64,000 nucleotides of DNA from Moraxella sp. ZY210820 (lineage in GTDB: Bacteria; Pseudomonadota; Gammaproteobacteria; Pseudomonadales; Moraxellaceae). The stretch covers positions 434,001-498,000 of the forward strand of contig NZ_CP089978.1 in NCBI RefSeq assembly GCF_030674635.1. The letters run 5' to 3'. The notes under the pieces were generated by a model. It ran no database searches. It had not been told where the DNA came from and saw nothing but the letters and a program-made list of their open reading frames with translations. The translations under genes were made by a program, and so were the position numbers. Below, one piece after another: positions 21,414 to 30,506 of the stretch (position 1 is the stretch's first letter; each line of letters begins with the position of its first letter).

Positions 21414-22070
21414 ATGAATATTTTAATTGTTGATGATCATCCCTTATTTCGCCATGCTTTAATTCAAGCAGTACGTTATCAATTTCCGCAAGTCCAAATT
21501 ATTGAAATTTCTACTGCTAATGATTTATATACTCATTTGGAAAGTCAGCCTGAGCCTGATTTAATTTTGCTGGATTTAACTTTACCTGGTGCATCGGGTT
21601 TTTCTGCTTTGGTGCATTTACGTGCTTATTATCCATTTTTACCTGTGATTATTGTTTCAGCTTATGAAGAGGTAAGCATTATTCAGCGTGCGATGGCACA
21701 TGGAGCGATGGGGTATATTCCAAAATCAACGCATCCAAATCAAATTGGTGAGGCAATTAGAAATGTATTAGAGGGTGATATCTGGTTGCCAGAACAAATG
21801 CAGGGTCATGAAATGACAGGGCAAGTACAAGATGAAATTGATTCAGCAGAAAAAATTCAATCATTAACACAACAACAATTTAGAGTACTAATGATGCTAT
21901 CGGAAGGTATGCTCAATAAACAAATCGGATATACTTTAGGTATTTCTGAAGCAACAATTAAAGCACACGTTACCGCAATTTTCAAAAAACTGGGTGTACA
22001 AAATCGTACTCAAGCAGTTTTAATGGTGCAAGCTTTAAATATTAATGATAATAAAGCGCCAATGATTTAA
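21414..22070 (+). CDS. Orphan NarL/LuxR-type response regulator
   Basis: A 218-residue regulator with an N-terminal receiver (ILIVDDHPLFRHAL; phosphoacceptor in LILLDLTLPGASGF; Lys in YIPKSTH) and a C-terminal LuxR helix-turn-helix (about 150-205) with LSEGMLNKQIGYTLGISEATIKAHVTAIFKKLGV. No kinase gene is adjacent; phoBR is divergent and of a different class. Proteins of this layout (ErdR/AgmR-like) often control carbon metabolism, but that is inference. A likely -10 TAGAAT lies about 45 bases upstream of the ATG. Confidence 0.85.
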   Translation: MNILIVDDHPLFRHALIQAVRYQFPQVQIIEISTANDLYTHLESQPEPDLILLDLTLPGASGFSALVHLRAYYPFLPVIIVSAYEEVSIIQRAMAHGAMGYIPKSTHPNQIGEAIRNVLEGDIWLPEQMQGHEMTGQVQDEIDSAEKIQSLTQQQFRVLMMLSEGMLNKQIGYTLGISEATIKAHVTAIFKKLGVQNRTQAVLMVQALNINDNKAPMI

Positions 22071-22110
22071 ATATCATGTATTAATTCAACCTAAAAATTG
22101 ATACAGACTT

Positions 22111-22177
22111 GTAGGGGCAAATCACATTTGCCCAATAAATACGATATTCATACAGGGCGAATATGATTCGCCCCTAC
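22111..22177. repeat. Double-hairpin intergenic repeat, copy 1
   Basis: A 67-base element bounded by GTAGGGGC and GCCCCTAC. It contains two 8-bp perfect hairpins with 3-base loops: GGGCAAAT/ATTTGCCC at 22115-22133 and GGGCGAAT/ATTCGCCC at 22155-22173. A second copy with identical stems but different loops and spacer is at 33533-33604. It lies in the 243-base gap after the LuxR-type gene. Confidence 0.85.
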
Positions 22178-22231
22178 AGCACAATGGTGAGTTTTGTACC
22201 AGTTTTTAAGTTATTTGACTATACATAAATT

Positions 22232-22261
22232 AAAAGCAGTTCAAATCAGAACTGCTTTTTT
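22232..22261. terminator. Terminator
   Basis: An 11-bp inverted repeat AAAAGCAGTTC and complement with a 6-base loop and a following T-run. It sits between the response regulator and the convergent 625-residue gene. Confidence 0.88.
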
Positions 22262-22313
22262 ATATTGATTTCAATCACTTAAAATTTGTATTAAGCTTAA
22301 TAGGCTCTATTTA

Positions 22314-24191
22314 TCATGATTCTTCATGTTGAATAACGTGTTGCAATGCTTCAAATAATTGATAGACATTAACAGGTTGTGATAGAAACTTTAACTGTTC
22401 TCGTATGATTTGCCATGTGATACCACTAGTACGTGATAAGATAATACACGGATACATATCTAAGGGTGCATCCATATTTAAACGATTTTGACCGTGAATC
22501 ACACGGAAACGAGAATTTTCTTGTAATAACAATAATGGTGTATTGATATTGGCAGGCATTTCATCAAAATACAACATTTGTTGTTTACTAATGAGTGAAG
22601 CAGAAATATGTGAATATAAGATATGAGATTTCATCACGACAGGTGCTGTATGATAAAGTTGGCAACATAAACTTAAATCCAGTACATGTTTCTTAAATTC
22701 TTTCCAAGTAATTTGGGCAATGTGTGAAACAGTATCTTGATGTTGATGCGTAAATTGATGTATAAAATCAATTGCTTGATGACTTGTATCACTTGCAAAT
22801 ACCAATAAATAATGCTTAAATTGATTATTTATATCAATAATTTCAGTCATATAAATTGGTTGATGCTGAATTTTTGCCATATCTGTATTGAGTGTAATTA
22901 AATTGATATAGCCTAAATATTTTTTGAGTTGAATATGGAAATAAGAAAGTTCTAAATCTTGTCCTAATTCAAATTCACAGTCCCAAGTTTCTACAGGCTT
23001 AGATGCCTGATATTGCATTGTAGGACTTGTAATTTGTTGTGCATTGAGACTTATATGCGTTTCAGGTTTGGTGTTAGGCTCTTCATCATCAACAATTGAT
23101 GGTGCAGGGAATGATGAAAAATCTACCGTAATATCATCATTTAGTGCAGAATGATGTTGAGTTGCTGTTTTCTCTACTGGAATTGGTTTAGGTAATTCTA
23201 TAGGTTTTGGTAACTCAATTGGTTTAGGCAAAGTAGGCTCTTTTTTTAGCGTTTTAGCCAAAGATGAGGATGCCATTTGAGTCGTAGGCACCTGAGCTTT
23301 TAATTTTTCTGCTAATGCATTGGTAATTTGTTCAAGCATTTCTGGTGTGAGAGCAACTTGTTGCTGATTTGGCAATTGTGCAATGGTTTGTTGTAACAAA
23401 TCTGGTGTAACAAGTTCATTCAGTGTATGATTAGATTCGGTTGCTGTTTTAGCAATAGCGGTTGAGCCTACCGTTGTCAGCTCTAATGTTTCAGTATTTG
23501 ATGGTTGGTCTAATTGTGCACGCATGGCATCAAAAGGATTAACCACTTTACGACCTACACTAAAATCTGCTAATTCAGATGTATCTTGATGGGCATGAGA
23601 AGTGGTAGGTTTATGATTTGCTTGATTTTGAGCAGTCTTATTTACAGTAAGGTCAAAACTAGGTAACTCTTGTTTTACAGTAGATGATGTTGCTTGTGTA
23701 TGTTTATTTGAGCTTGATGCAGTTGAACCAAACGCAACTGTTTCAGTGATATGCTGTTGAGCAATCTCCATTTGTGCATCTAACCAAGGACTAAGTTCGG
23801 TTAAATGCTCTACCCAAATACTATGCTCAATGTGTTTACTATATTTGAGCATGATTTGCCATAAACTATTATTTTTAGATAAAATTCCCCAGCCAATTCC
23901 TTCATGTTGAGTGAGTAATTCAACAAGGTCAATCGGAATCATGACGGTGCCTAAGAAACTATTTAAATATTTCCCATCTTCAGCAAAATAGAGAGCAGAT
24001 GATTTTAGAGCAACTTGTTGCAGTAAAGTTTGTGCTTGTTCATTAATTTGTTTATTGGAACATACCGAAATTAAGGTATTTAGATTATTTTGTAAATTTT
24101 TAATCTCATCATGCGACAACAAGGGACGGTGTAACTGTGCCATAACTTGATGAATGACACGATTAAAATGAATTTTTTCTAACAAGTCCAT
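22314..24191 (-). CDS. Large cytoplasmic protein of unknown function
   Basis: I do not recognise this 625-residue protein. There is no signal peptide or membrane segment. The N-terminal part (1-150) looks like a folded helical domain. Residues about 150-400 are a Thr/Ser/Pro/Gln-rich linker containing a perfect triple repeat LPKPIE near residues 320-340. The C-terminal part (about 410-625) looks folded. In it, FRVIHGQNRLNM followed by YPCIILSR is reminiscent of the ParB/sulfiredoxin fold motif, though the match is weak. It is monocistronic, between the LuxR-type gene and a small membrane protein gene. Confidence 0.7.
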   Translation of the reverse strand: MDLLEKIHFNRVIHQVMAQLHRPLLSHDEIKNLQNNLNTLISVCSNKQINEQAQTLLQQVALKSSALYFAEDGKYLNSFLGTVMIPIDLVELLTQHEGIGWGILSKNNSLWQIMLKYSKHIEHSIWVEHLTELSPWLDAQMEIAQQHITETVAFGSTASSSNKHTQATSSTVKQELPSFDLTVNKTAQNQANHKPTTSHAHQDTSELADFSVGRKVVNPFDAMRAQLDQPSNTETLELTTVGSTAIAKTATESNHTLNELVTPDLLQQTIAQLPNQQQVALTPEMLEQITNALAEKLKAQVPTTQMASSSLAKTLKKEPTLPKPIELPKPIELPKPIPVEKTATQHHSALNDDITVDFSSFPAPSIVDDEEPNTKPETHISLNAQQITSPTMQYQASKPVETWDCEFELGQDLELSYFHIQLKKYLGYINLITLNTDMAKIQHQPIYMTEIIDINNQFKHYLLVFASDTSHQAIDFIHQFTHQHQDTVSHIAQITWKEFKKHVLDLSLCCQLYHTAPVVMKSHILYSHISASLISKQQMLYFDEMPANINTPLLLLQENSRFRVIHGQNRLNMDAPLDMYPCIILSRTSGITWQIIREQLKFLSQPVNVYQLFEALQHVIQHEES

Positions 24192-24463
24192 AGTTTAACC
24201 CGCTATAGAGATTCTTAAAATACTTAAAACTTGAACAATGCTATACATCATGCAAATCATATTTTGTATCTATGTTCAATCATGCATATATTTTGTTCAT
24301 TGATTAACGATGATTAGTCTCAATGATATAAAATGTATAGCGACAAACAACATTTAAAAATGTGGTTTAGTTCTCTATTTTACCATAGAAAACAACACAT
24401 AAACAAATCATTTTTTAGAGCAATTTATGCAGAAAATGTCAATTCATGGCATAAACTGAAATA

Positions 24464-24610
24464 TTAATTCACTAATTGTGAGAATGAGCAATATTGTATT
24501 GCTAATACAGCTAAAGCGACTAGAGGTGCAAAGATTTTTGCCCAAGTTGGGATTTTGGGTTCAGTTATGTCAATATGATAACTATTATCATGAGTATGAT
24601 GATCTGCCAT
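24464..24610 (-). CDS. 48-residue single-pass membrane protein
   Basis: A small gene with good expression signals. The protein begins MADHHTHDNSYHIDITEPK (a His/Asp-rich cytosolic-looking tail) and then has one hydrophobic helix (IFAPLVALAVLAIQYCSF, about residues 26-43). An AAGGA box lies 9 bases before the ATG, and a promoter (TTGCAT, 17-base spacer, TACAAT) ends 42 bases upstream. The function is unknown. The His-rich N-terminus could bind metal, but this is speculative. Confidence 0.7.
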   Translation of the reverse strand: MADHHTHDNSYHIDITEPKIPTWAKIFAPLVALAVLAIQYCSFSQLVN

Positions 24611-24652
24611 TATAAAATCCTTGTAAATTCAATTAAATCAATGGATAATTGT

Positions 24653-24681
24653 ATTGTAAAATTTTTCTTATGAAAATGCAA
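24653..24681 (-). promoter_or_regulatory. Promoter of the 48-residue membrane protein
   Basis: On the minus strand, -35 TTGCAT (24676-24681) and -10 TACAAT (24653-24658) are separated by 17 bases. The start is predicted near 24646, giving a 36-base leader. Confidence 0.6.
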
Positions 24682-24713
24682 GGTATATCCTTATACGAGA
24701 TATGGAAAATCAG

Positions 24714-25562
24714 TTAAAACATCTCCCAAATACCGACTTGCTGAGCATTCATTTCAGGTACACGTCCTAGTACTCGCCATGGCATATGGCTCCCATGAAA
24801 ATCACTACCAACAGAGATTTTAAGTTGATGTTCTTGAATGCAACGGTTAATCATTTGTCGTGTAGCTAATGGTTTAGAATGATGGCTAAGCTCAACAGCA
24901 TGACCACCCATTTGTGCAAATAAATCAATCATATAACGTACATTTGTGGCAGATAAATTATATTCTGCTGGGTGGGCAAGTACGGCAAATCCTTGACTAT
25001 TGTGAATTGTAGTCATTACATCAGTTATATTAACCCATTGCAAAGGTACATAAGCAGGTTTGCCTTGTTTTAGATATACATCGAAAGCGGTTTGTAGGCG
25101 ATTGACGATATTTTTTTGTTGTAAGGCTTGTGCAATATGACTACGGGTTATACGTTCAGCACAACCATCGACCATATTGAGTACATCTTGCCATGCATTG
25201 TAAGCGGTTACTTTGTACAGTTTTTCACAAATAGTTTTAGCTCGTTCAGCACGAATGATTTTTTGTTGTTCTAAAAGTGTGCATAAGGGTTCGGGATTTC
25301 GCATATTCAATGCTATGATATGTATGCCATAGGTTTTTTTGGTATTAGGGCGGTGCCATTGTGTTGAAATTTCCACACCTGAAATTAAATTAATTTGTTG
25401 TTGTTTTGCCACAATTTTAGCACGTTGTATGCCATCCATGCTATCATGGTCAGTTAAAGCAAGTGTATGAATAGATTTTTGTTTTGCTAATAAAACCAAA
25501 TCTTCTGGTGATAATGCACCATCTGATATGGTGCTATGCGTGTGTAAATCGATACCTTGCAT
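24714..25562 (-). CDS. PHP-domain phosphoesterase (RNase AM / YciV-TrpH type)
   Basis: A 282-residue metal-dependent phosphoesterase of the polymerase and histidinol phosphatase family. The metal-binding motifs DLHTHSTISDG (residues 5-15), ALTDHDS, SGVEIST, LAHPAEY and VGSDFHG are all visible. The E. coli relative YciV acts as a 3',5'-nucleotide phosphatase and 5'-3' exoribonuclease maturing rRNA 5' ends. TAGGA precedes the ATG at 25562. It is divergent from yciB, matching the E. coli yciV-yciB-yciI neighbourhood. Confidence 0.9.
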   Translation of the reverse strand: MQGIDLHTHSTISDGALSPEDLVLLAKQKSIHTLALTDHDSMDGIQRAKIVAKQQQINLISGVEISTQWHRPNTKKTYGIHIIALNMRNPEPLCTLLEQQKIIRAERAKTICEKLYKVTAYNAWQDVLNMVDGCAERITRSHIAQALQQKNIVNRLQTAFDVYLKQGKPAYVPLQWVNITDVMTTIHNSQGFAVLAHPAEYNLSATNVRYMIDLFAQMGGHAVELSHHSKPLATRQMINRCIQEHQLKISVGSDFHGSHMPWRVLGRVPEMNAQQVGIWEMF

Positions 25563-25600
25563 TGTGAAATTCCTAAATTAAGCTGATTGAAGTTTACGTT

Positions 25601-26215
25601 ATGAAAGCCTTTCTTGACTTTATCCCAATGATTATCTTTTTTTATCTCTATAAAACAGTAGATCCAAAAGATACACAGCACCCTTTTTTACAATGGTTTG
25701 GTGCAGAAGGTGGGGTAGATAATAACCATATTTTAGTTGCAACCGCAGGTTTAATTATTTCTATGCTCGTGGTTTATGGTACTTTATTTGTATCACAAAA
25801 ATTTCGCTTAGAAAAACAACAATGGTTTGTTTTGTTAATGACCATCATCTTTGGTGGCGTTACTTTGATGTTGAGCGATGACTATTATATACGATTAAAG
25901 GCCGTTATTATCAATTTAATTTTTGCTGGTGTGTTTTTCTTTTCGCCATTATTTATGAAAAATAAGCAACCATTAATTCGTAAAATGTTAGATCCAGTGT
26001 TTAATCTTACTGAAAAAGGTTGGGTTAAACTCAATACAGCATGGGGTATGATGTTTGTTGTTATGGCGGGTTTACATGGATTTTTTGCCTTTATTTTTAT
26101 GAATGGCAAATATTGGGGAGAATTTACAGCGTTTGGCGATATTACAGTGATGATTGCATTTTTAATCGGTCAATTTGTCGTGTTGCGTAAATATTTTAAA
26201 AGCCCCGATGCTTAA
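25601..26215 (+). CDS. yciB: Inner-membrane protein YciB (septation protein A)
   Basis: A 204-residue polytopic membrane protein (five or six helices) of the IspZ/YciB family, linked to cell-envelope synthesis and division. The family start MKAFLDFIPMIIFFYLYK is nearly invariant, and NLTEKGWVKLNTAWGMMFV (about residues 131-150) is characteristic. It lies 38 bases from the divergent PHP gene and is followed by yciI. Confidence 0.93.
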   Translation: MKAFLDFIPMIIFFYLYKTVDPKDTQHPFLQWFGAEGGVDNNHILVATAGLIISMLVVYGTLFVSQKFRLEKQQWFVLLMTIIFGGVTLMLSDDYYIRLKAVIINLIFAGVFFFSPLFMKNKQPLIRKMLDPVFNLTEKGWVKLNTAWGMMFVVMAGLHGFFAFIFMNGKYWGEFTAFGDITVMIAFLIGQFVVLRKYFKSPDA

Positions 26216-26272
26216 CGCTATTTTGCGTGAAGTTGTGCTAAAATAATCATAATTTCAAATTAGGAATAGATG

Positions 26273-26572
26273 ATGTTATTTGTGTTATTATGTACTGATG
26301 CTGAAGGCACAGTTGAACAGCGTTTAGCGACACGTCCTGCTCATGTGGCACGTTTGGAGCAGTTAAATGCTGAAGGGCGATTATTGACGGCAGGTGCGAT
26401 GCCTAAAGAACGTGATAATCCACAAGCTGGATTTTATGGTAGTGTGATGATTGTGGATTTTGATAGTCGTGAGCAATTAGATGCATGGCTTGCAGAAGAG
26501 CCTTTTGTACAAGCTGGGGTGTATCAACAGGTTGAAGTTCGTCCATTTAATAAAGCCTTTCCTAAGGATTAG
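26273..26572 (+). CDS. yciI: YciI family protein
   Basis: A 99-residue protein of the YCII family, a dimeric ferredoxin-like fold whose function is unsettled. The conserved RPAHVARLEQLNAEGRLLTAGAM run (written here in part) with the active-site-like His and the DFDSREQLDAW segment are visible. I choose the second ATG (26273) because AGGA lies 7 bases upstream, though the ATG at 26270 is possible. It follows yciB by 57 bases. Confidence 0.88.
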   Translation: MLFVLLCTDAEGTVEQRLATRPAHVARLEQLNAEGRLLTAGAMPKERDNPQAGFYGSVMIVDFDSREQLDAWLAEEPFVQAGVYQQVEVRPFNKAFPKD

Positions 26573-26574
26573 TC

Positions 26575-27408
26575 ATGAACAATATGAATAAAATGCTATT
26601 AGCACTCATGATTATTAGTACTACGTTTAGCCCAATGGCTTGGGCTGAACAGGATACGACACAAAGTTCACAACAGCAGGTAAAACCTACTAATAATACG
26701 GCACAGCAAAAACCGAAGCCTGCAACAACAAATGTTCAACAGCAGAAAGTAACTCCTATTGCACAAACAAAACTTACGGCTAATACACAACAAACTACAC
26801 GACCAAAGCCTAATCATACAACAACGCAGGTAAAACCGACTACTCAACAACAACAAGCTAAGCCTAGAACAACTACGTCACAGCAGAAACCAACACCATC
26901 TATACAATTAGCTAAGCCTGTAAATAATTCGCCGAAAACAAAACCAACGACAACAGCGGTAGTGGCAACTGCTGCTACGGTAGTTGCAGCAGCACAGGGT
27001 AATACATCATCAGAGCAAACGACACCAATAGAGAGTACAACACAAGCACCTTTATATAACCCTGCAATGGCTGTTGTACCTAATGTAGCAGGTGCAACTA
27101 AATCCGATGTGAATAAAGCAACGACTGATGCAAAAGTAGATAAAACGAAATTATCAGCAACACAAGTAGTGGTATCTAAGGAAGTGTATGAACGTTATCA
27201 GAATTTAGAGCAAAGAAATGATGAAACAGTCGCCCAAAACCAAGAATTGCAAATGCAGAATGATAATTTGAGTACACAAGTAAAAGTCTTAGAAAGTGAG
27301 CGTACGGCACAATTATTATTTTATGGTGCAATGATTTTATTGGTTGGTGCAATTTTTGGCTTTTTAACAGGCTATTTATTTGCTCGCCGTCAGCGTCCTT
27401 ATTTATAA
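26575..27408 (+). CDS. Membrane-anchored Q/T/P-rich envelope protein
   Basis: A 277-residue protein beginning 2 bases after yciI. It has a signal peptide (cleavage after AWA near residue 24), a long low-complexity Thr/Gln/Pro/Lys region (about 26-140), an Ala/Val-rich patch, a coiled coil (about 205-245) and a C-terminal membrane helix ending in a basic tail (FARRQRPYL). The coiled coil plus C-terminal anchor recalls the end of SH3-domain YgiM-like proteins, but no SH3 domain is present. The function is unknown, and a periplasmic spacer role is plausible. Confidence 0.75.
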   Translation: MNNMNKMLLALMIISTTFSPMAWAEQDTTQSSQQQVKPTNNTAQQKPKPATTNVQQQKVTPIAQTKLTANTQQTTRPKPNHTTTQVKPTTQQQQAKPRTTTSQQKPTPSIQLAKPVNNSPKTKPTTTAVVATAATVVAAAQGNTSSEQTTPIESTTQAPLYNPAMAVVPNVAGATKSDVNKATTDAKVDKTKLSATQVVVSKEVYERYQNLEQRNDETVAQNQELQMQNDNLSTQVKVLESERTAQLLFYGAMILLVGAIFGFLTGYLFARRQRPYL

Positions 27409-27493
27409 TATGAAATATCCTAAGCTGATTATAAGTGATTGATTGTAAGGTAAATGTTATTTACCCATCAAATGATAGATACTTTAAGAGACT

Positions 27494-29314
27494 ATGCGTA
27501 TTCAAACTGCTGAAATTGAGTGGCAACAGATTGATGAAGTCGAAATTCCGATTTCTAAACAATTTGGTGATGTTTATTTTTCTAAAGCCAATGGATTATT
27601 AGAAACACGTCATGTGTTTTTAAATGGTAATGATTTAAATGAACGTTTAGCTCAACTTGATGATTTTGAATATTTTTGTGTAGGTGAAACAGGTTTTGGT
27701 ACAGGTTTAAACTTTTTAGCATTATGGCAATTATGGCAACAAGTTCGACCTAATAATCATAGTCATTTACATTTTATTAGTATTGAAAAATATCCTTTAA
27801 GTATTGATGATTTACGCCGTGCTTTAGCGGTGTGGACGGAATTAGCGGATTTATCTGCACAATTGATAGAGCATTATCCATTGCCTATTGCAGGTTGCCA
27901 TCGTATTTGTTTTCCACAACAACGAATTAGTTTAGATTTGTGGTTAGGCGATGCAGTTGATGTATTACCAAAAATTGCAACACATCACCCTGTAAATGCT
28001 TGGTTTTTAGATGGTTTTGCACCATCATGTAATGCTGATTTTTGGCAGGATAATGTCTTAAAGCATATTATTCGTCTATCCACAATAGGTACAACATTTG
28101 CATCATTTACTGTTGCGGGTGTGGTAAAACGTGGTTTAGCTCAATATGGTATTTCGATTAGTCGCCCGAAAGGGTTTGGACATAAACGAGAAATGTTAAA
28201 AGCAATTTGGCAAGTGGATAATGCACATCAAACACAACACTTAGAACAAATAGTAAATTTAAAAAATGCTAAAATTGCTATTATTGGGGCAGGGATTGCA
28301 GGTTTGACTTGTGCATGGGCTTTGGCACAACGTGGCTATCATGTTGATATTTTTGATAAAAATAAACCTTTATCAGGTGCTTCAGGTAATCCATTAGCAT
28401 TATTAAATCCTAAACTGTGTGATATTGAACAAAGTGCAGAACATTTGATGGTCAATAGCTGGCAATATGCTATGCGATATTATCGTCAATTTCAGGCATT
28501 TAGGACGTTAAATGTACAGCAATTACAGCTTAAAGCAGAAACAGAATTGCATTATCTTGATGACTATCCGCAAGGGGTATTGTCATTAGATGTGATTTAT
28601 CCGCAATGGAATGAACATTATCCACAGCTTAATTTATTACAAGCAGGGGCGGTTGAACCACATCGTTTGGCTGAGCAAATTTTGGCACATTATGCTATTC
28701 ATTATCATTCTTTAGATGTGCAAAAAATAACCGTACAACAAGATGGGTCTGTGATTTTAAATGAACATTTAAGATATGATAAAGTGATTGTGTGTGCGGC
28801 TAAACACACAGCGGATGTGTTACAGCCTTTTCCAACATTAAAAGCGATTCGTGGGCAAGTGAGTTATATTGAGATGGATCATCCTGTTTTATCTTGTCAT
28901 CACGCTTATAGTTATGGTGGTTATATCGCACAAGTCCATGAGAAAAAATTGGTTTTGGGTGCTTCATTTTATCCGAATCGAGATGATGATGATGTGTTGC
29001 TTGCGGATCATCAACATAATTTTGATTTGGTTAAACAAGCCTTACCGAGTTTAGCAAAACAATTACCGAGCATTGAACAGTGGCAGGGCAGGGCATCTGT
29101 TCGAGCTCAAACAGCGGATTATTTTCCAATTGTAGGTAAAGTGGCTCAAGGGCAAATTTATACTTTAACAGGATTGGGCTCTAAAGGCTTTTTATTTGCA
29201 CCACTCTGTGCAGATGTATTGATGGCAGAGATGTTAGGGGAAATAGTGCCTATACCACAAAGTTTGTGGCAAAAATTGCGTCCGCAACGCTTTAAGAAAG
29301 TGTTTGTTAATTAA
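27494..29314 (+). CDS. mnmC: Bifunctional tRNA mnm5s2U enzyme MnmC
   Basis: Completes 5-methylaminomethyl-2-thiouridine at wobble position 34 of tRNAs. The N-terminal methyltransferase (about 1-240) has GETGFGTGLNFLALW and the DGFAPSCNADFW motif. The C-terminal FAD oxidase (about 260-600) starts with the dinucleotide motif IAIIGAGIAGLTCAWALA and ends with TGLGSKGFLFAPL. The length of 606 residues is close to normal. The ATG at 27494 follows AAGAG. It is convergent with trmB across a strong terminator. Confidence 0.95.
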   Translation: MRIQTAEIEWQQIDEVEIPISKQFGDVYFSKANGLLETRHVFLNGNDLNERLAQLDDFEYFCVGETGFGTGLNFLALWQLWQQVRPNNHSHLHFISIEKYPLSIDDLRRALAVWTELADLSAQLIEHYPLPIAGCHRICFPQQRISLDLWLGDAVDVLPKIATHHPVNAWFLDGFAPSCNADFWQDNVLKHIIRLSTIGTTFASFTVAGVVKRGLAQYGISISRPKGFGHKREMLKAIWQVDNAHQTQHLEQIVNLKNAKIAIIGAGIAGLTCAWALAQRGYHVDIFDKNKPLSGASGNPLALLNPKLCDIEQSAEHLMVNSWQYAMRYYRQFQAFRTLNVQQLQLKAETELHYLDDYPQGVLSLDVIYPQWNEHYPQLNLLQAGAVEPHRLAEQILAHYAIHYHSLDVQKITVQQDGSVILNEHLRYDKVIVCAAKHTADVLQPFPTLKAIRGQVSYIEMDHPVLSCHHAYSYGGYIAQVHEKKLVLGASFYPNRDDDDVLLADHQHNFDLVKQALPSLAKQLPSIEQWQGRASVRAQTADYFPIVGKVAQGQIYTLTGLGSKGFLFAPLCADVLMAEMLGEIVPIPQSLWQKLRPQRFKKVFVN

Positions 29315-29340
29315 GCTGATTAAATTGTTGAATTTAAATG

Positions 29341-29380
29341 ATAAAGACCGAAATACTATCAATATTATTTCGGTCTTTAT
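29341..29380. terminator. Bidirectional terminator between mnmC and trmB
   Basis: A perfect 14-bp inverted repeat (ATAAAGACCGAAAT and complement) with a 12-base loop, between convergent genes. Confidence 0.88.
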
Positions 29381-29387
29381 ACTGTGT

Positions 29388-30092
29388 TTAGCTTATTTTT
29401 TCAAAAATAAAATCAGCAATGGGGTGTCCTGCATCAATACCACGTTGTTCAAATTTGGTTAAGGGTCGCCATTCAGGACGTGGATAAGCATTGCCTTTAC
29501 CTGCTAAATTTTTGAGTCGTGGGCGTTGCTCTAACACATCAATCATCCATTCGGCATACGGTTGCCAATCCGTTGCAGTGTGGAATGTACCCCCTATTTT
29601 TAGTTTTTGTTCAACCAATGCCATACGCTCAGGTACTACAAAACGGCGTTTAAAATGACGTTTCTTTTGCCATGGGTCAGGGAAATACAATTGCAGTGTA
29701 TCAATGCTATTATCAGGCATCTCTTTTAAGACTTGAATTGCATCGGCATCAAGCACACGTAAATTGGTTAAACCCCATAAGCCTGCTTCATGTAAACATT
29801 GAGCAATGCCCGGAATATGGACTTCAATGCCCACATAATTACGTTCAGGGTTATTTTTAGCCATTTCGACTAATGATTGTCCCATACCAAAACCAATTTC
29901 AACGGTTAAAGGACGATGAGATTCAGTAAAATATTGACGTAAATCACTCACAGGATAATGTAAAATTAAATGCTGATATTGTTCTAAAGCCGTACGTTGA
30001 GATGTATTTAGTGGAGCAGAACGTCGCATAAAGGTTACAATTTCACGATGTTCTTGATGTTCCGATGGTGTGTGAGCAGCGTTTTGAGTCAT
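29388..30092 (-). CDS. trmB: tRNA (guanine-N7)-methyltransferase TrmB
   Basis: Methylates G46 in the variable loop of tRNAs using S-adenosylmethionine. The 234 residues include the SAM-binding motif VEIGFGMGQSLVEMA, the YVGIEVH strand and the diagnostic LYFPDPWQKKRHFKRR. Its N-terminal extension of about 60 residues is usual for the E. coli type. The ribosome-binding site is weak, so the start at 30092 is slightly uncertain. Confidence 0.94.
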   Translation of the reverse strand: MTQNAAHTPSEHQEHREIVTFMRRSAPLNTSQRTALEQYQHLILHYPVSDLRQYFTESHRPLTVEIGFGMGQSLVEMAKNNPERNYVGIEVHIPGIAQCLHEAGLWGLTNLRVLDADAIQVLKEMPDNSIDTLQLYFPDPWQKKRHFKRRFVVPERMALVEQKLKIGGTFHTATDWQPYAEWMIDVLEQRPRLKNLAGKGNAYPRPEWRPLTKFEQRGIDAGHPIADFIFEKIS

Positions 30093-30506
30093 TGTTATTC
30101 AACATAAAGATAATTTAAAGCACACATTATCTCATTTTTAGTTACAGAAACCAATATATTGTTCTTAAAAATCGATATTGATAACAATTGATATGATTAA
30201 ATTCATATATTTTGGGTGGATTATGATATTTTGTAACATCTTATTGATATGATTTTGTGAAAATAGACTTGATTTTATAATGACTTGTTTTACAATAGTC
30301 AGATATGCCATGATATTTTGCTCAAAGATGATTTATTGTTTAAACATTTTGAGTGGCGATTGCAAGATAATAATCTAATTATGATTAGATTAATATGTAT
30401 GTAAATATCATCATAACAGTATTTTAGATGAGTATAATAGAATGAATTTGATTAAATCTTTTTAATTCGTATTATTATACAATATTCGTATAGGTAAACC
30501 ATTTTT
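30093..30506. other. Intergenic region upstream of the transglycosylase
   Basis: A 414-base, very A+T-rich gap between divergent trmB and the MltD-like gene. No ORF, repeat or RNA was recognised. TATAAT at 30433-30438 could be a -10 for the downstream gene, but no good -35 is 16-18 bases above it. Confidence 0.5.
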
